Source of the DNA: Helichrysum umbraculigerum
Lineage: Eukaryota > Streptophyta > Magnoliopsida > Asterales > Asteraceae
Direction of reading: 5' to 3'
Assembly: GCA_949592205.1 (NCBI GenBank)
Contig: CATIUR010000005.1
Coordinates: forward strand, 105,893,277 to 105,957,276
DNA length: 64,000 bases
A program made the position numbers and the translations under genes. Under the pieces are notes generated by a model. The model did not search any database. It had not been told where the DNA came from and worked only from the letters and a program-made list of their open reading frames with translations. Shown piece by piece: positions 1 through 10,303 of the stretch (its first letter is position 1; each line of letters opens with the position of its first letter).

Positions 1-978
1 GGTCGTTTTTAAGGTTTGTGGTGTCGTTTTCTTTAAAATGACCAAAACCGACATTTCCGTTAACGTGTTCAAAAACGTGTTTTAATTACATATTTGGACA
101 TTACTAAGCTAGGGGAACAATAATCTAGCAAAATAAAAGTAATCGGAAAAGTTTCGGGTCACCGGAAAACTTACAAAATTGTCGAATCGAGAAACCGAAA
201 AGATAGGATCGTAGCCCTCGTTGCGGTGATCGTTGTTGCTCCTTTCCGTTTTGTGATTCAAGCTTGCTTTTGGTGCGTTTTTGGCTAGAGAGAGAGACCG
301 AGATATAGAGAGAGAGTAGAGGGTTTAGAGAGAGAGTTGAGAGAGATTGAGTGTGTTTGTGTTTGTGTTTGTGTGAGGGAAAGGAGAAAAGGGCATGGGG
401 GTGGTGCCCCATGTCTTGGCCGGCCCATGGTGGGGTCCACCACGTGTGGATCTCACCAAATGTTGTTCCCTCGTGTTTGCGCTCCGTGCGGTGTTCGTTT
501 CCCCGGTCGTTTAAACGTTAATAATGATTTTATACGCGATTAAATATGCGTTTAAAATACGAATATTATTCGGTAATTTAGTTGAAGCATTTTAATAAAA
601 TACTTTGTTTTGAAGTTATAAAATGTAACATTTGTTTTGTTTTGTCAGTTGGTCGAGTTTTCGGAGAGTTTGGTAACGTTTTAGTTAAAACGTACGTTTT
701 CGTTATATTATAAACATAATATAAAGTAGTAGTCAAGGTAATTAAATAATTTAACATTATTTAATATTTGTTTTTATCAACATCCGTATGCCTGTACAAT
801 GGTTGTTTTATACGATTTGTACAAATCGTATACGCGTTTATATATATATATATATTCCATCCATATATATATATATAACAAGTAAGTAACGTATATAATC
901 CTATTTCATATTATATACAAGTAGTAAACACGTAATTAGGGAAAATTTAAATTGGCCCTAAATTTTGGGGTTGTTACA
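1..978 (-). repeat. E1 3' LTR, partial
   Basis: This is the last third (on the + axis) of the E1 LTR, matching 6019-7008. It holds the GA-rich stretch around 284-350, a TA microsatellite near 837-877 and the terminal GTTACA. The GA tract reads CT on the sense strand, as in plant leaders. ORFs read through it are not conserved and are taken as chance. Confidence 0.9.
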
Positions 979-1013
979 TTCTCCCCTTGTTATGAAAATT
1001 TCGTCCCGAAATT
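979..1013 (-). promoter_or_regulatory. E1 polypurine tract and conserved palindrome
   Basis: Directly inside the 3' LTR the minus strand reads CAAGGGGAGAA, the purine tract that primes plus-strand DNA synthesis. At 997-1013 lies AATTTCG-GGA-CGAAATT (sense), a perfect 7-bp inverted repeat. The same pair of signals occurs in E4, E8 and E9. Confidence 0.85.
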
Positions 1014-1137
1014 TGTTCGAAGTAGTAATCGGTAGTTCGATATTCGTCAGGTAGCTACCATGCATACTAGTAGCCTACAGTAGTAGGGTAGATCCTACAG
1101 TGTTTGAAATCAAGAAATCGTCAGGTGATAACGTACC

Positions 1138-1776
1138 CTAATTTTTGTTGTCTGGAGGTAGTGGGCATTGGGCCTTGAGATGGCCAGCACTCCCACAGTT
1201 GAAGCAGAGTTTCGCTTTAGGAGGGTTCGTACTTTTAGGGTAGGATTTGCATCGACTGGTGGGTATGGTACACGGTCCTTCATGATGCCGAGTGCATCGG
1301 GAGCAGTAAGGTTTCTTTCCCAAGTAATTTCCGGTGGATTTGGAGGGAGTAATCTTCACCCTTTTTGCTGGAGGTGACGTACAGTCAGTGTCGGTATCCT
1401 CTTCAGTAGGAGTACCATGTGAAGTTGATGGTGAAACAGGGTTTTCTAAGGCTATCAAACGTAGCTCGTACTCACGCATACGCAGATCATTTTGGAAAGC
1501 AATTCGTCGTAGGTCATCAATGTCTTCCCGTGCTTCAGTCAGTTGTTTTCGTAGCGAATCAATAGTTTGGTTGAGGTGGCTAACTGATTCAGCAGTCAAG
1601 GTTACATCAACTGGTGCTTTTGCAGCAGTTAGAGCAACAGGAGAGGCAGGTGCTGTTGCTGATTCAACAGAAGGTTCGGTATCACACTCTAGTTCGAGGA
1701 GGTAAGAAAACATTATTGGTTCCTCACTGAGCAGTTCATCATCCAAGGTAGGGTTGTTGACGGAGTGAGTTGTCAT
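1138..1776 (-). CDS. E1 accessory ORF: coiled coil plus zinc knuckle protein
   Basis: A 212-residue ORF on the same strand as gag and downstream of it, where pol would normally be. Residues about 64-111 are heptad-rich (LNQTIDSLRKQL and following), predicting a coiled coil. Residues 135-141, PPAKRVK, look like a monopartite nuclear localisation signal. Residues 157-169 (YCSRCTRHHEGPC) resemble the first, non-canonical zinc motif of the Gag nucleocapsid in these elements, and 191-204 form a canonical CX2CX4HX4C knuckle (CFNCGSAGHLKAQC). I know of no named family. It may be a second nucleic-acid-binding, self-associating protein, perhaps built by joining a coiled coil to a gag-derived nucleocapsid end. 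Function is inferred only; the open frame in a young element supports it being real. Confidence 0.65.
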   Translation of the reverse strand: MTTHSVNNPTLDDELLSEEPIMFSYLLELECDTEPSVESATAPASPVALTAAKAPVDVTLTAESVSHLNQTIDSLRKQLTEAREDIDDLRRIAFQNDLRMREYELRLIALENPVSPSTSHGTPTEEDTDTDCTSPPAKRVKITPSKSTGNYLGKKPYCSRCTRHHEGPCTIPTSRCKSYPKSTNPPKAKLCFNCGSAGHLKAQCPLPPDNKN

Positions 1777-2074
1777 TTCCTACGAAATAATTATTCTATT
1801 TAAGAATTGTTACTAGTAAATGAAGTTCTATTGGATGACTTGTTTAAAGTAACGAATAATATACGAGTTCCCGGTCTCAACCAGTGTGAGATATTTGGGA
1901 AAAGAGTTTGTTTGTTGGTAATCCAAGGGTAACACAAGTTTTATGGTCGGGATTCGTATAGTCGGTAGTTTCCTAATCCTATTGGGTACTTAGGATCAAA
2001 GAAAACACACAGAATAAGAGACAATTACACATAAATCATTAAGCGAGAGATTTATGGAGAACAGTTTCAAGAAA

Positions 2075-3166
2075 TCAAAGGATGAGCGTACCCGGGTTGA
2101 GCAAATCACAAAGTCTCGGGTTTGGGTCATCATCCCTAGCATTAATTACGTAAGCTCTACTCTTTGTGTGGTTGGTTTGGAGTTTCAGTTTTGGGCAATC
2201 CTTTCTAAAGTGCCCGGTACCATTGCACTCATAGCAGGTTTTGGGTGCAGGAGTATCAGTACCAGTGGGGTTGGTTCGGCAGTCTTGGGCCAGGTGCCCG
2301 AATTTCTTGCACTTAGTGCAGGGACAGGAGCCGTTATGATGGCGGCTACATTTGGAGCAGTAAGGCTTGCTCCCCTTGTAAGCCTTTGAGTCATTGACGT
2401 TGACAATTGCAAGCTTTTTGTCAGAAGTCGGGTTGGATGAGTGGGGACTCACTTCCCATTTACGTTTGTTACTCGCAGACGGGGTTGAAGTCGAGCCGCG
2501 GCGGACAGAATTAGCCGTTAACTCATGAGCCATACGAATGGCGCTCTGAATAGTTCCCGGTTTGGACGAAGTTACTAAATCTTGTAGTCGCTCGGGAAGT
2601 CCGTCAACGTACTTTTCGATCCTTTTGTACTCAGGATCAACCATGGATGGGCATAGAAGTGCCAGTTGGTGAAAACGGTTGGTGTAGCCGGTGATGTCAT
2701 CACCCTGCATCTTGTGATTCCAGAATTCTACTTCCAATTGCTTCAGCTCATCTCTTGGGCAGTACTCGCCCCTCAGCATGATCTTCAGTTCATCCCACTG
2801 TAGTTTGTAAGCCTCGGCAACGCTCACTGTCTGTGCATATGTGTTCCACCAGGTAAGGGCGGTGTCAGAAAAAGTGCTGGTGGCGAACTTAACTTTATCC
2901 TCTTCCTTGCAGTTGCAGATGAGGAATACTGACTCGATTTTCTCGGTCCAACGAATCAGACCAATCGCTCCTTCAGTACCTGCAAAGCTTAAGGGTTTGT
3001 AGTTTTGGAAGTCCTTGTAGGTGCAGGTTTTGGGTTGTGGTCCAGTATTAGCGGTATCTTCGCTACCAGGGGCTGAAGTCCGGGTAGCTAGAGCTTGAGC
3101 CACACTACGGGCAATTATACCCGCTACTTCGGCTTCAGTAAGAGTGATTTGTCGTCGAGGAGGCAT
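2075..3166 (-). CDS. E1 Gag (capsid-nucleocapsid)
   Basis: A 363-residue Gag. Residues about 70-230 carry the Retrotrans_gag capsid region (WWNTYAQ, LRGEYCPRDELKQLE, KYVDGLPERLQDLV). The C-terminal third holds a nucleocapsid with YCSKCSRHHNGSC, then two CCHC knuckles (CTKCKKFGHLAQDC and CYECNGTGHFRKDC). The frame closes just where E4 and E8 enter the protease, so pol has been removed cleanly at the gag/pro border. The first 50 or so residues (MPPRRQITL...) resemble the E9 Gag, while the rest resembles E4 and E8, indicating a mosaic. It should assemble cytoplasmic particles and bind element RNA. Confidence 0.9.
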   Translation of the reverse strand: MPPRRQITLTEAEVAGIIARSVAQALATRTSAPGSEDTANTGPQPKTCTYKDFQNYKPLSFAGTEGAIGLIRWTEKIESVFLICNCKEEDKVKFATSTFSDTALTWWNTYAQTVSVAEAYKLQWDELKIMLRGEYCPRDELKQLEVEFWNHKMQGDDITGYTNRFHQLALLCPSMVDPEYKRIEKYVDGLPERLQDLVTSSKPGTIQSAIRMAHELTANSVRRGSTSTPSASNKRKWEVSPHSSNPTSDKKLAIVNVNDSKAYKGSKPYCSKCSRHHNGSCPCTKCKKFGHLAQDCRTNPTGTDTPAPKTCYECNGTGHFRKDCPKLKLQTNHTKSRAYVINARDDDPNPRLCDLLNPGTLIL

Positions 3167-3893
3167 GTTCCTTGAAACAATAAATAAAGAACATGTGAAG
3201 GTTTGAACAAGAATTATGATTGTGATGGTTTTAGTAAGTTTAGAGAAAATATGCCAAAGTTTGAAGGTTGTTTAAAGTTGTGTACTATAAATAAGTTTAT
3301 ACGGTTTTGAAGTTTTTGAAAATTTTATAAAACATTTTTGTGAGAAATTTTGTAACAAGTTTGATAAAAATACATTTGTTATAAAATTTTGATAGTAAAA
3401 GTCGGTTGTATAATTTGAAATCTGACGAAAATTGAGCTGAAAATGGTTTTATTAGGTTACACCTAACGGTACAGTAGTGTACATTGTAGAATGTTACAAA
3501 CGTAGAATTAGATAGGAATAGCAAATGAAAACAAGGTCTCGATCTTCATATCGAAGGATGTTCGAGTAACTATGGTTGTCGGTTATAACGGTGTGGAAGT
3601 CTTCGGACGTAAGCCGGTAGTCGTGAATTCATAAAAGTTAAATAAAGACAGAATGACGAGAATCGAGTCGTCGTTTGTTCGATGAAATGTTAAGGAATAT
3701 TAATTTCGTAGTAGTCGAGAGAGTATCGCATCGGGGAAAGAGGCCTATGTATATATATATATATATATATCACATAACCGCCTAGTTCGTGTCTAGCACA
3801 ATCACGTAAAAGTCCCGGTTCTCTCGAGGTCAGAGTCAGCTAATGCATTCCGGTTCAACATAACCCCTTTCAGAACTCACATCATCTTCATTT

Positions 3894-3926
3894 AATTGTA
3901 CATAGTTGATCAGGCTATGTTAAATT
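3894..3926 (-). promoter_or_regulatory. E1 candidate RNA dimerisation hairpin
   Basis: Sense strand: outer AATT/AATT pairing, a 2x2 internal loop, stem ACATAG/CTATGT, and the 9-nt loop CCTGATCAA, whose centre TGATCA is self-complementary. This is the architecture of a kissing-loop dimer site. Functional role is inferred. Confidence 0.6.
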
Positions 3927-4032
3927 AAAGTTGTATGCTGTAATTCCTGAACCAGTTATACTTAATGAGGAATACTGCCTAACGGTCATAGTCTAGGCCC
4001 ACTAAATGCAACCTAGTTCACTATAACCTTAG

Positions 4033-4044
4033 GCTCTGATACCA
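4033..4044 (-). other. E1 primer binding site
   Basis: Sense TGGTATCAGAGC, three bases inside the 5' LTR. This is the usual initiator-Met tRNA complement of plant chromoviruses. Confidence 0.9.
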
Positions 4045-4339
4045 ATCTGTAACACCCCCAAATTTAACAGTTTGCGGAAGCGACGTTTTGGGTGTTACTA
4101 ATCAATAATCACAAGCACAAAGGATACAGTGAACGACTCTAAATGAGACGTTCGAAAAGTTATTACATTAATACATAAGTAGTTTCAAAATACAAGCTCG
4201 AGTTCAAGTAAATTCCTAGAGATTCTAATACATAACAGTAAGTACAAAAGTAATGTAATAAAATCTCCAAGCTTGTAAATGCATGTGACTCGAGCTAAGT
4301 AAGCTTATCCTGCTGGGCATCCCTACTGATGCTGTGTAC

Positions 4340-4914
4340 CTGAGAAGCATTACTAAAACGATCAACCAAAAAGGTTGGTGAATCTCACAGGTTTGTAAGT
4401 AAGTAAACAGTTGAACACACAAGTAGTATTTGTAAATCATAGCCAGCCGGTAAGTAACGATCACAGGTTATGCTCATCGTTTACTTAAGTTTTAATAAGT
4501 GGGTGGTTGCAGGTTATGCTAACCGTTTGATACAATTGCCATGAGCCACCATAGTTGAAGCTTAACGTACAGTAAATATAGGTACCCCCTCATGAATGTA
4601 ATCCAAAACATTCATACGGAACGAGTAAGAAACGCCCGTTTCTACAGGAACGGTTCGTGGTAGTGCTTGCTACCCCGGGCGGGGATTGTCAGTCCCATAT
4701 GGATCCATATACTAAAACTCGCGCTTATCACATAACTAACAACTATGGTTCAGGAGGATTTCATTGGATTAGTCGTAAACTCATGCAGTTGGCGTATTCG
4801 TAATCTCATACAGTAAGTAATTCATAGCAGCAAGTAAGTTTTGTGTGTTCATGTAAAACAGTAATGCATCTCACCCCTGAGTAAAAACAGTAAAGTAGGG
4901 GCTGTAAGACTCAC
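4340..4914 (-). other. E1 putative LTR intron
   Basis: On the sense strand the donor reads CTCAG|GTGAGT at 4914 and the acceptor TTCTCAG|GTAC at 4340, giving a 575-bp intron inside the LTR. The same boundaries recur in E4, E5, E8, E9 and the solo LTR. Splicing itself has not been observed. Confidence 0.5.
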
Positions 4915-5614
4915 CTGAGTCTGGCAGACAACGCAGTAAGTAAGCAAGTAGTATCCCGAACTAGCAACCCTTAGCGTCCTAATACGCATAAGGTTTAGTA
5001 AGTAAATGGAATACTTGTAAAGTATCCATGCTAGTTGTTCCCAAACTAATTAATGTCCATTAGTTTGTTTGTACGTTTGTAATCGTTTGTAGTTTGTAGT
5101 AAAGTTATACGGTCCGTTTGTTATCGGTGTATAATAATAATTCCATCCATTATTATTATGTATTCATAGTAGTAGTACTTTTGTAAAGCGTACGCGTATA
5201 ACTGTTTGTTTGTATCACAATGTGTATCGTTTGCGTAAGTTCCAATGGGCTTAAACCCCAAAGGGTACGAGTGAAAACCTCGTAAGTATTCGAGTGTATG
5301 TTCGTATCAGTTAACGTGTAATCCAGCACATAACTAGTGAGTGAACTTGTAAGTTCGTATCGGATGTAATCCCGTGTAGTTGTTCAAGTGTATGTTTGTT
5401 GGAGTGCAATCTCCTAAGTATTTCCAAGTGTAATCTCGTACGCGTGTGTGAGTGAAATCTCACGTTAGTTTAGTATAGTCTTGTACGTATTCAAGTGTTG
5501 CTGTATACTCTCGAAAGTATAGTATTTTCATGTATAAGTAGCATCGCATTTGATTTAGCAGTTGAAAAGTGACTCCAACACTTAGAATATATTTTATTTT
5601 CTGATCTGGGCTAT

Positions 5615-5907
5615 CTGCGACACAAGGCTTGTGTCGCAGACCGTATGCGACATAAGGTCTGTGTCGTATGGATTGATTTCGGTTTGGTGTTTATGCGACA
5701 CAATAGTTGTGTCGCATAACAAGGGTACGACACAACGATACGACATAGCCGTTGTGTCGCAATCAAGCGATAGGTAAACTTTGTGTCGTAGATGATACGA
5801 CATATAGTGCGACATAAGCGTTGTGTCGCATACATTGCGACATAACGTGCGACATAACATGCGACATAGTGTTGTGTCGCATGAAATTTTGGTCCGATGC
5901 GACACAA
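5615..5907 (-). repeat. E1 LTR palindrome array (GTGTCGC type)
   Basis: About 20 short copies of GCGACACA or its complement TGTGTCGC in both orientations, many forming direct hairpins such as TGCGACACAA/TTGTGTCGCA at 5616-5638. The core GTGTCGC type is shared with E8 and E5. Confidence 0.8.
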
Positions 5908-7316
5908 GAGGTCTGTTCGGAATTTAAGTTTCCGAAAACGTATTTTCCGGTTTCCGTTGGGTCTAGAACTTTTATACTAGTTTTAATATGTTATAATAAG
6001 TTCATAGTAACTATTGGTGGTCGTTTTTAAGGTTTGTGGTGTCGTTTTCTTTAAAATGACCAAAACCGACATTTCCGTTAACGTGTTCAAAAACGTGTTT
6101 TAATTACATATTTGGACATTACTAAGCTAGGGGAACAATAATCTAGCAAAATAAAAGTAATCGGAAAAGTTTCGGGTCACCGGAAAACTTACAAAATTGT
6201 CGAATCGAGAAACCGAAAAGATAGGATCGTAGCCCTCGTTGCGGTGATTGTTGTTGCTCCTTTCCGTTTTGTGATTCAAGCTTGCTTTTGGTGCGTTTTT
6301 GGCTAGAGAGAGAGACCGAGATATAGAGAGAGAGTAGAGGGTTTAGAGAGAGAGTTGAGAGAGATTGAGTGTGTTTGTGTTTGTGTTTGTGTGAGGGAAA
6401 GGAGAAAAGGGCATGGGGGTGGTGCCCCATGTCTTGGCCGGCCCATGGTGGGGTCCACCATGTGTGGATCTCACCAAATGTTGTTCCCTCGTGTTTGCGC
6501 TCCGTGCGGTGTTCGTTTCCCCGGTCGTTTAAACGTTAATAATGATTTTATACGCGATTAAATATGCGTTTAAAATACGAATATTATTCGGTAATTTAGT
6601 TGAAGCATTTTAATAAAATACTTTGTTTTGAAGTTATAAAATGTAACATTTGTTTTGTTTTGTCGGTTGGTCGAGTTTTCGGAGAGTTTGGTAACGTTTT
6701 AGTTAAAACGTACGTTTTCGTTATATTATAAACATAATATAAAGTAGTAGTCAAGGTAATTAAATAATTTAACATTATTTAATATTTGTTTTTATCAACA
6801 TCCGTATGCCTGTACAATGGTTGTTTTATACGATTTGTACAAATCGTATACGCGTTTATATATATATATATATATATTCCATCCATATATATATATATAT
6901 ATATATAACAAGTAAGTAACGTATATAATCCTATTTCATATTATATACAAGTAGTAAACACGTAATTAGGGAAAATTTAAATTGGCCCTAAATTTTGGGG
7001 TTGTTACACTTACCTTCAAGCTAGCATTTCGCAAACCAAATTTTTAGCTTAAAAATAATTCAACATTAAGATTTAGCTATCAAGAAACTCTTCTAGGAAA
7101 CCCAATTTTCTCATTCATTATTATTATGCATACAAGATGGTTCACAATGATTACCGATATTGTTGTCCACCTAAACAATCTATATTTCGGAATTGAGCTT
7201 GACTTATCATTATTCAAGCAGCTTTACCCTTGATTCTCAATAGAAAAATACCCTTATACATATAACGTGCTAATATTACACATATCATGGATATCCAATT
7301 AAAATAATCATTTTTC

Positions 7317-7568
7317 AGGTCAAGACATTGGTGACAGGTCTGTGCCTCAACTCAACAGAGCGACATAACTTGACCTTGGTTTAGCATAATAACTTTTTTG
7401 TCAAACCATTGGTGGCAGGTCTGTACCTTACTACAACAAAGCGACATAATTTGACTACATTTTTAAATCAAAAGTTCTTTTAAACTCTTTTTGCTCTTTT
7501 TCATTAAATATACTGGCGGAGACCAGGTCTGTACTTTCGTACAACAGAGGAATCAATACCCAGTATAT
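7317..7568 (-). other. Three tandem stem-loops with a shared core
   Basis: Closing stems: AGGTCAAG/CTTGACCT (7317-7324, 7369-7376), GTCAAA/TTTGAC (7400-7405, 7450-7455) and ATATACTGG/CCAGTATAT (7508-7516, 7560-7568). Loop lengths are 44, 44 and 43. Each contains TCTGT, 11 bases, then ACAGA (or ACAAA) on the + strand. In the middle unit the pair is a G-U wobble only on the minus strand, fitting RNA from the element's sense strand. Confidence 0.6.
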
Positions 7569-7968
7569 CCCCAAATGATATTAACTACATACCAAAATTA
7601 TGGCATATCGCACGCTATCATATATAAGAATTAAGACTAAAGTCATACATTGTTAAAGTTCCTCTTGGAATATCGCCTACTTCTTGCATTAATTTTATTT
7701 AATAGCTCAACAACTTATACATAGATTGCTTATCGATACATCACATGATGAACTATCTAATTTAAGTTCAATTTATCCCTTGAATTTCCCAGATTTGTTA
7801 CAAGATTTTCTAAACTTAAAGAGAATACATTTTTAAAAGAAAAATTTGGGTTAAAAAATTACTAACATAGAATGCCTTCTAGCTATATTCCCTAAAAAAA
7901 TGCCTTTAAAACAAAGTTCTAAAGTCTACCAATATTTATCGATTTATAACTCATGACAGACACACTTC

Positions 7969-8012
7969 TTTTCCCCCATCCCCCACTTAAAATAAAGCAA
8001 TGTCCTCATTGC
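7969..8012 (-). other. E2 purine tract with AGGA-loop hairpin
   Basis: The sense strand reads GCAATG-AGGA-CATTGC (7997-8012), followed by TTTTAAGTGGGGGATGGGGG (to 7969). The same order of hairpin then TAAGTG purine tract occurs at the E3 3' end (10802-10840) and inside the E3 3' UTR (12310-12350). Confidence 0.55.
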
Positions 8013-8379
8013 AAAACAAGGAATCGTAAAATAGGGAATAGAAAAGAAGTGAACAAAAAACTCCCCTGAACTTGAAGAAAAATGCTTTCTTGATCTGATT
8101 CTGAAAATATACAACAGCACACTTCCATAGGCATCTCGATTGCATTTAGCGTATGCAATAAGCCTTTAAACCCCTCGGTATCCCGAGTGGGTGAGTTATA
8201 GTCTCGTGAGGGTTTTCAGGGAACACACCCACAAAGTTCAAAACTGCAAACAAAAATACGAAAACAAAATATAAAATAACTAAAAATTTAAAACTAACAA
8301 ATTAACAAACAAATCGAATTTTTTTTTAAATTAATTAATTAATTTTTATTTTTTTTAGCTTCCAACTTAATCGAATAAG

Positions 8380-8384
8380 CAACC
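8380..8384. repeat. E3 target-site duplication, left copy
   Basis: CAACC immediately before the E3 LTR; the matching copy is 32587-32591. Confidence 0.9.
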
Positions 8385-10144
8385 TGTCGTGCCTCCAGTG
8401 GTCGGACGGGTTTTAATCCGGTCGTTGAACCAACCAAACAGGATGCGCAGACAGGGTTTAAATTTATAGAGCAGGGGAATCCTAAGTTGTATACTACTGA
8501 CAGACCTAAAAGGGCAGTAAGTGGTATGTATGACTCAGGTGTCGTTCTTCAAACTACAACGGGCATGGGAGTCTAGGAAGTTTTATTATCTTTGGGAATC
8601 TAGCTAGGGTTTTTAAAAGCTTTTGGATAGGTTTGGTTTTTATAACTAAATACTAATTTAAATAAAGAAAATAAAACAAAAGAGGTTTGTACGGAGACTC
8701 GGTCAACAGAGGATAAGCGAGTGTTTACTATGATTTCGTTATGTGTTATTGATGAAGAGTCAAGGGTAAGGCTACTAGATGTGATGACTAATCCGGAGAG
8801 GATAGAAACATAATTAATGCAAAGTATTGTACATACGACCGTTCCGCAGCTTCCATACATTTGTACTCCACCAATTGGTGTTTCCAGCACTATATCGAGT
8901 AATAGGGCGTTTTACGGTTTTTCCGTTACATTAATTAGGGTTCCACATTACTCTCGCAGATTTCCTATATCCTAATGAGCTACAACTACGAGCCTATTAA
9001 ATATCTAACGTAGAGTTGTCCGCAATCAGATAAATAACATGTCACGTGGATAGCAGTTATAGAAGTCAAATACACCGGAAGTTCTCCCAAATGTACAGAC
9101 CAATTTAACCGACGACTATCCTCGAATCCTGGTCCCCAGTCACAGTCATCAGAGACGTCTGTATCGTAGCGTGAATTGTTGATTGAACAAGAACACGAAC
9201 GGGGATAATCCCGCAGACCAAGTTGGGATAATCGGGCTAACGATCAGTTAAATTTTTCAGCATTACAGATATAAATCATCACAACTATTCCATGCATGTT
9301 AATCTACTGTGTAAACCAATATTCTGTGTCTGAAAACCTAATTATACAGTTACTGATATGAACCAGGAGGATAACTCTAGCATGCATCATTCCTAAGGCA
9401 ACAATCAAACAAGAACATGCAATAGGGTGACACATAACAGAACACCATAATCCTAAGCATAGCAGATAACCAATAATCAGATCATAGATATCCCGAAAGT
9501 TCTCTCAAAGATATATAACAGATAAACACGAATCTAACCTATCTCTAATCCTACGCTCCGTGTCTCTTATGATTTGTTTCAACCTAGAGAACACAGCCAT
9601 ACCAAGTTCATTGATCATCAAGTATAGAATAGGTAGAGAACGTACCACTAGTAATTGGCCAAGTTCTAGCAGGAAGCTTCTAACCACAGCATAAGTTGGA
9701 TAGATAAACATTCAAGATTTAGTTTATGAGTTCATACACAGTTTAAAGTAACACGGGCAGAGTAACAGCATGCCATAAACATTTTGACTATTCTAACATA
9801 ACTACATCATAGTAAACACAAAGAAATGTCTAGCCTAACATTATATATCTAGCATACAATCCTAAACAAGCATAAACAAAGCAACACATGTTTAAAACTG
9901 GAAAGTAAGAGATATATAAATAGAACCTGATACGAATTTATTACAGACAGATCTTCGCGAATAAAATGTCTTGGAGTGACTCCGTACAAAAGCTAAAAGC
10001 TACCTCTACCTAACTATCTCTCTAACTAGCCCAATTCTAGATAGAGAAACTCTTCTAGAGAGAGAGTGATGTGTGTGAGAGAGAAATTGTAGGGAGAGAA
10101 TGAAATGAGAGAAAATGGTATGTTGGTGACGTGAGGGGTGTCCA

Positions 10145-10154
10145 CTATTTATAG
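10145..10154 (-). promoter_or_regulatory. TATA box of E3 3' LTR
   Basis: CTATAAATAG on the sense strand, about 75 bases downstream of the palindrome array. The identical box is at 21223-21232 in the other LTR and at 38937-38946 in E7. Confidence 0.7.
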
Positions 10155-10229
10155 GCAAAGCTTTAAATCGCGCGTACAACTCACGAAGCAGCACGTACAA
10201 GCAAACGAAGCACAATATGGGGGAAGGGG

Positions 10230-10303
10230 GGCCGTATACGACTCGTATAGGGCCGTATATGGTCTATACAAGGCCGTATACGGTGCCTAGGGCCGTATAC
10301 GGG
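10230..10303 (-). repeat. E3 U3 palindrome array, four-unit version
   Basis: Repeats centred on CCGTATACGG, a perfect palindrome, spaced by about 22 bases, just upstream of the TATA box. The copy in the 5' LTR (21307-21402) has one more 22-bp unit. Confidence 0.8.

Larger units (their letters stand above)
3167..4047 (-). other. E1 leader between PBS and gag
   Basis: Untranslated leader with no convincing ORF. The part nearest the PBS (about 3740-4030) is strongly similar to the leaders of E4, E8 and E9 although their LTRs differ, and it contains the TGATCA-loop hairpin. The part nearer gag (3170-3700) is AT-rich and unique to E1. Confidence 0.75.
1..7008 (-). mobile_element. E1: non-autonomous gag-only chromovirus (TR-GAG type), left end outside window
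   Basis: A Ty3/gypsy-type element read on the minus strand. Its 5' LTR is 4048-7008 and its 3' LTR is cut by the window start (1-978). Both LTR copies end in GTTACA at the right, and 1-978 matches 6019-7008 almost base for base; I found about three substitutions plus TA-repeat length change, so insertion was recent. The interior (979-4047) has PBS, leader, a gag ORF and one extra ORF, but no protease, RT, RNase H or integrase. Such elements are called TR-GAG and need pol from a relative. It was inserted into E2; the right flank starts CTTAC, and the other copy of the target site should lie left of the window. Confidence 0.88.
4048..7008 (-). repeat. E1 5' LTR, complete
   Basis: A 2961-bp LTR with ends TGTAACACCCCC...GGGGTTGTTACA on the + strand. 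On the sense (minus) strand it contains, in order, a TA microsatellite (6858-6907), the CT-rich tract (6302-6370), the palindrome array (5615-5907) and a putative intron (4914 down to 4340). No protein coding is expected here. Confidence 0.92.
7009..8379 (-). other. E2 leader region, non-coding
   Basis: There is no convincing ORF in 1371 bases. It holds three tandem stem-loops (7317-7568), a purine-rich tract with hairpin (7969-8012) and an AT-rich stretch with T/A runs (8281-8360). Assignment to the E2 leader rests on the target duplication that joins it to 32592. It is possible that part of it belongs to a further unrecognised insertion. Confidence 0.6.

Noticed and set aside
7317..7568. 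Hammerhead ribozymes, as in retrozymes
   Set aside because: I could not find the CUGANGA and GAAA core in the right order on either strand.
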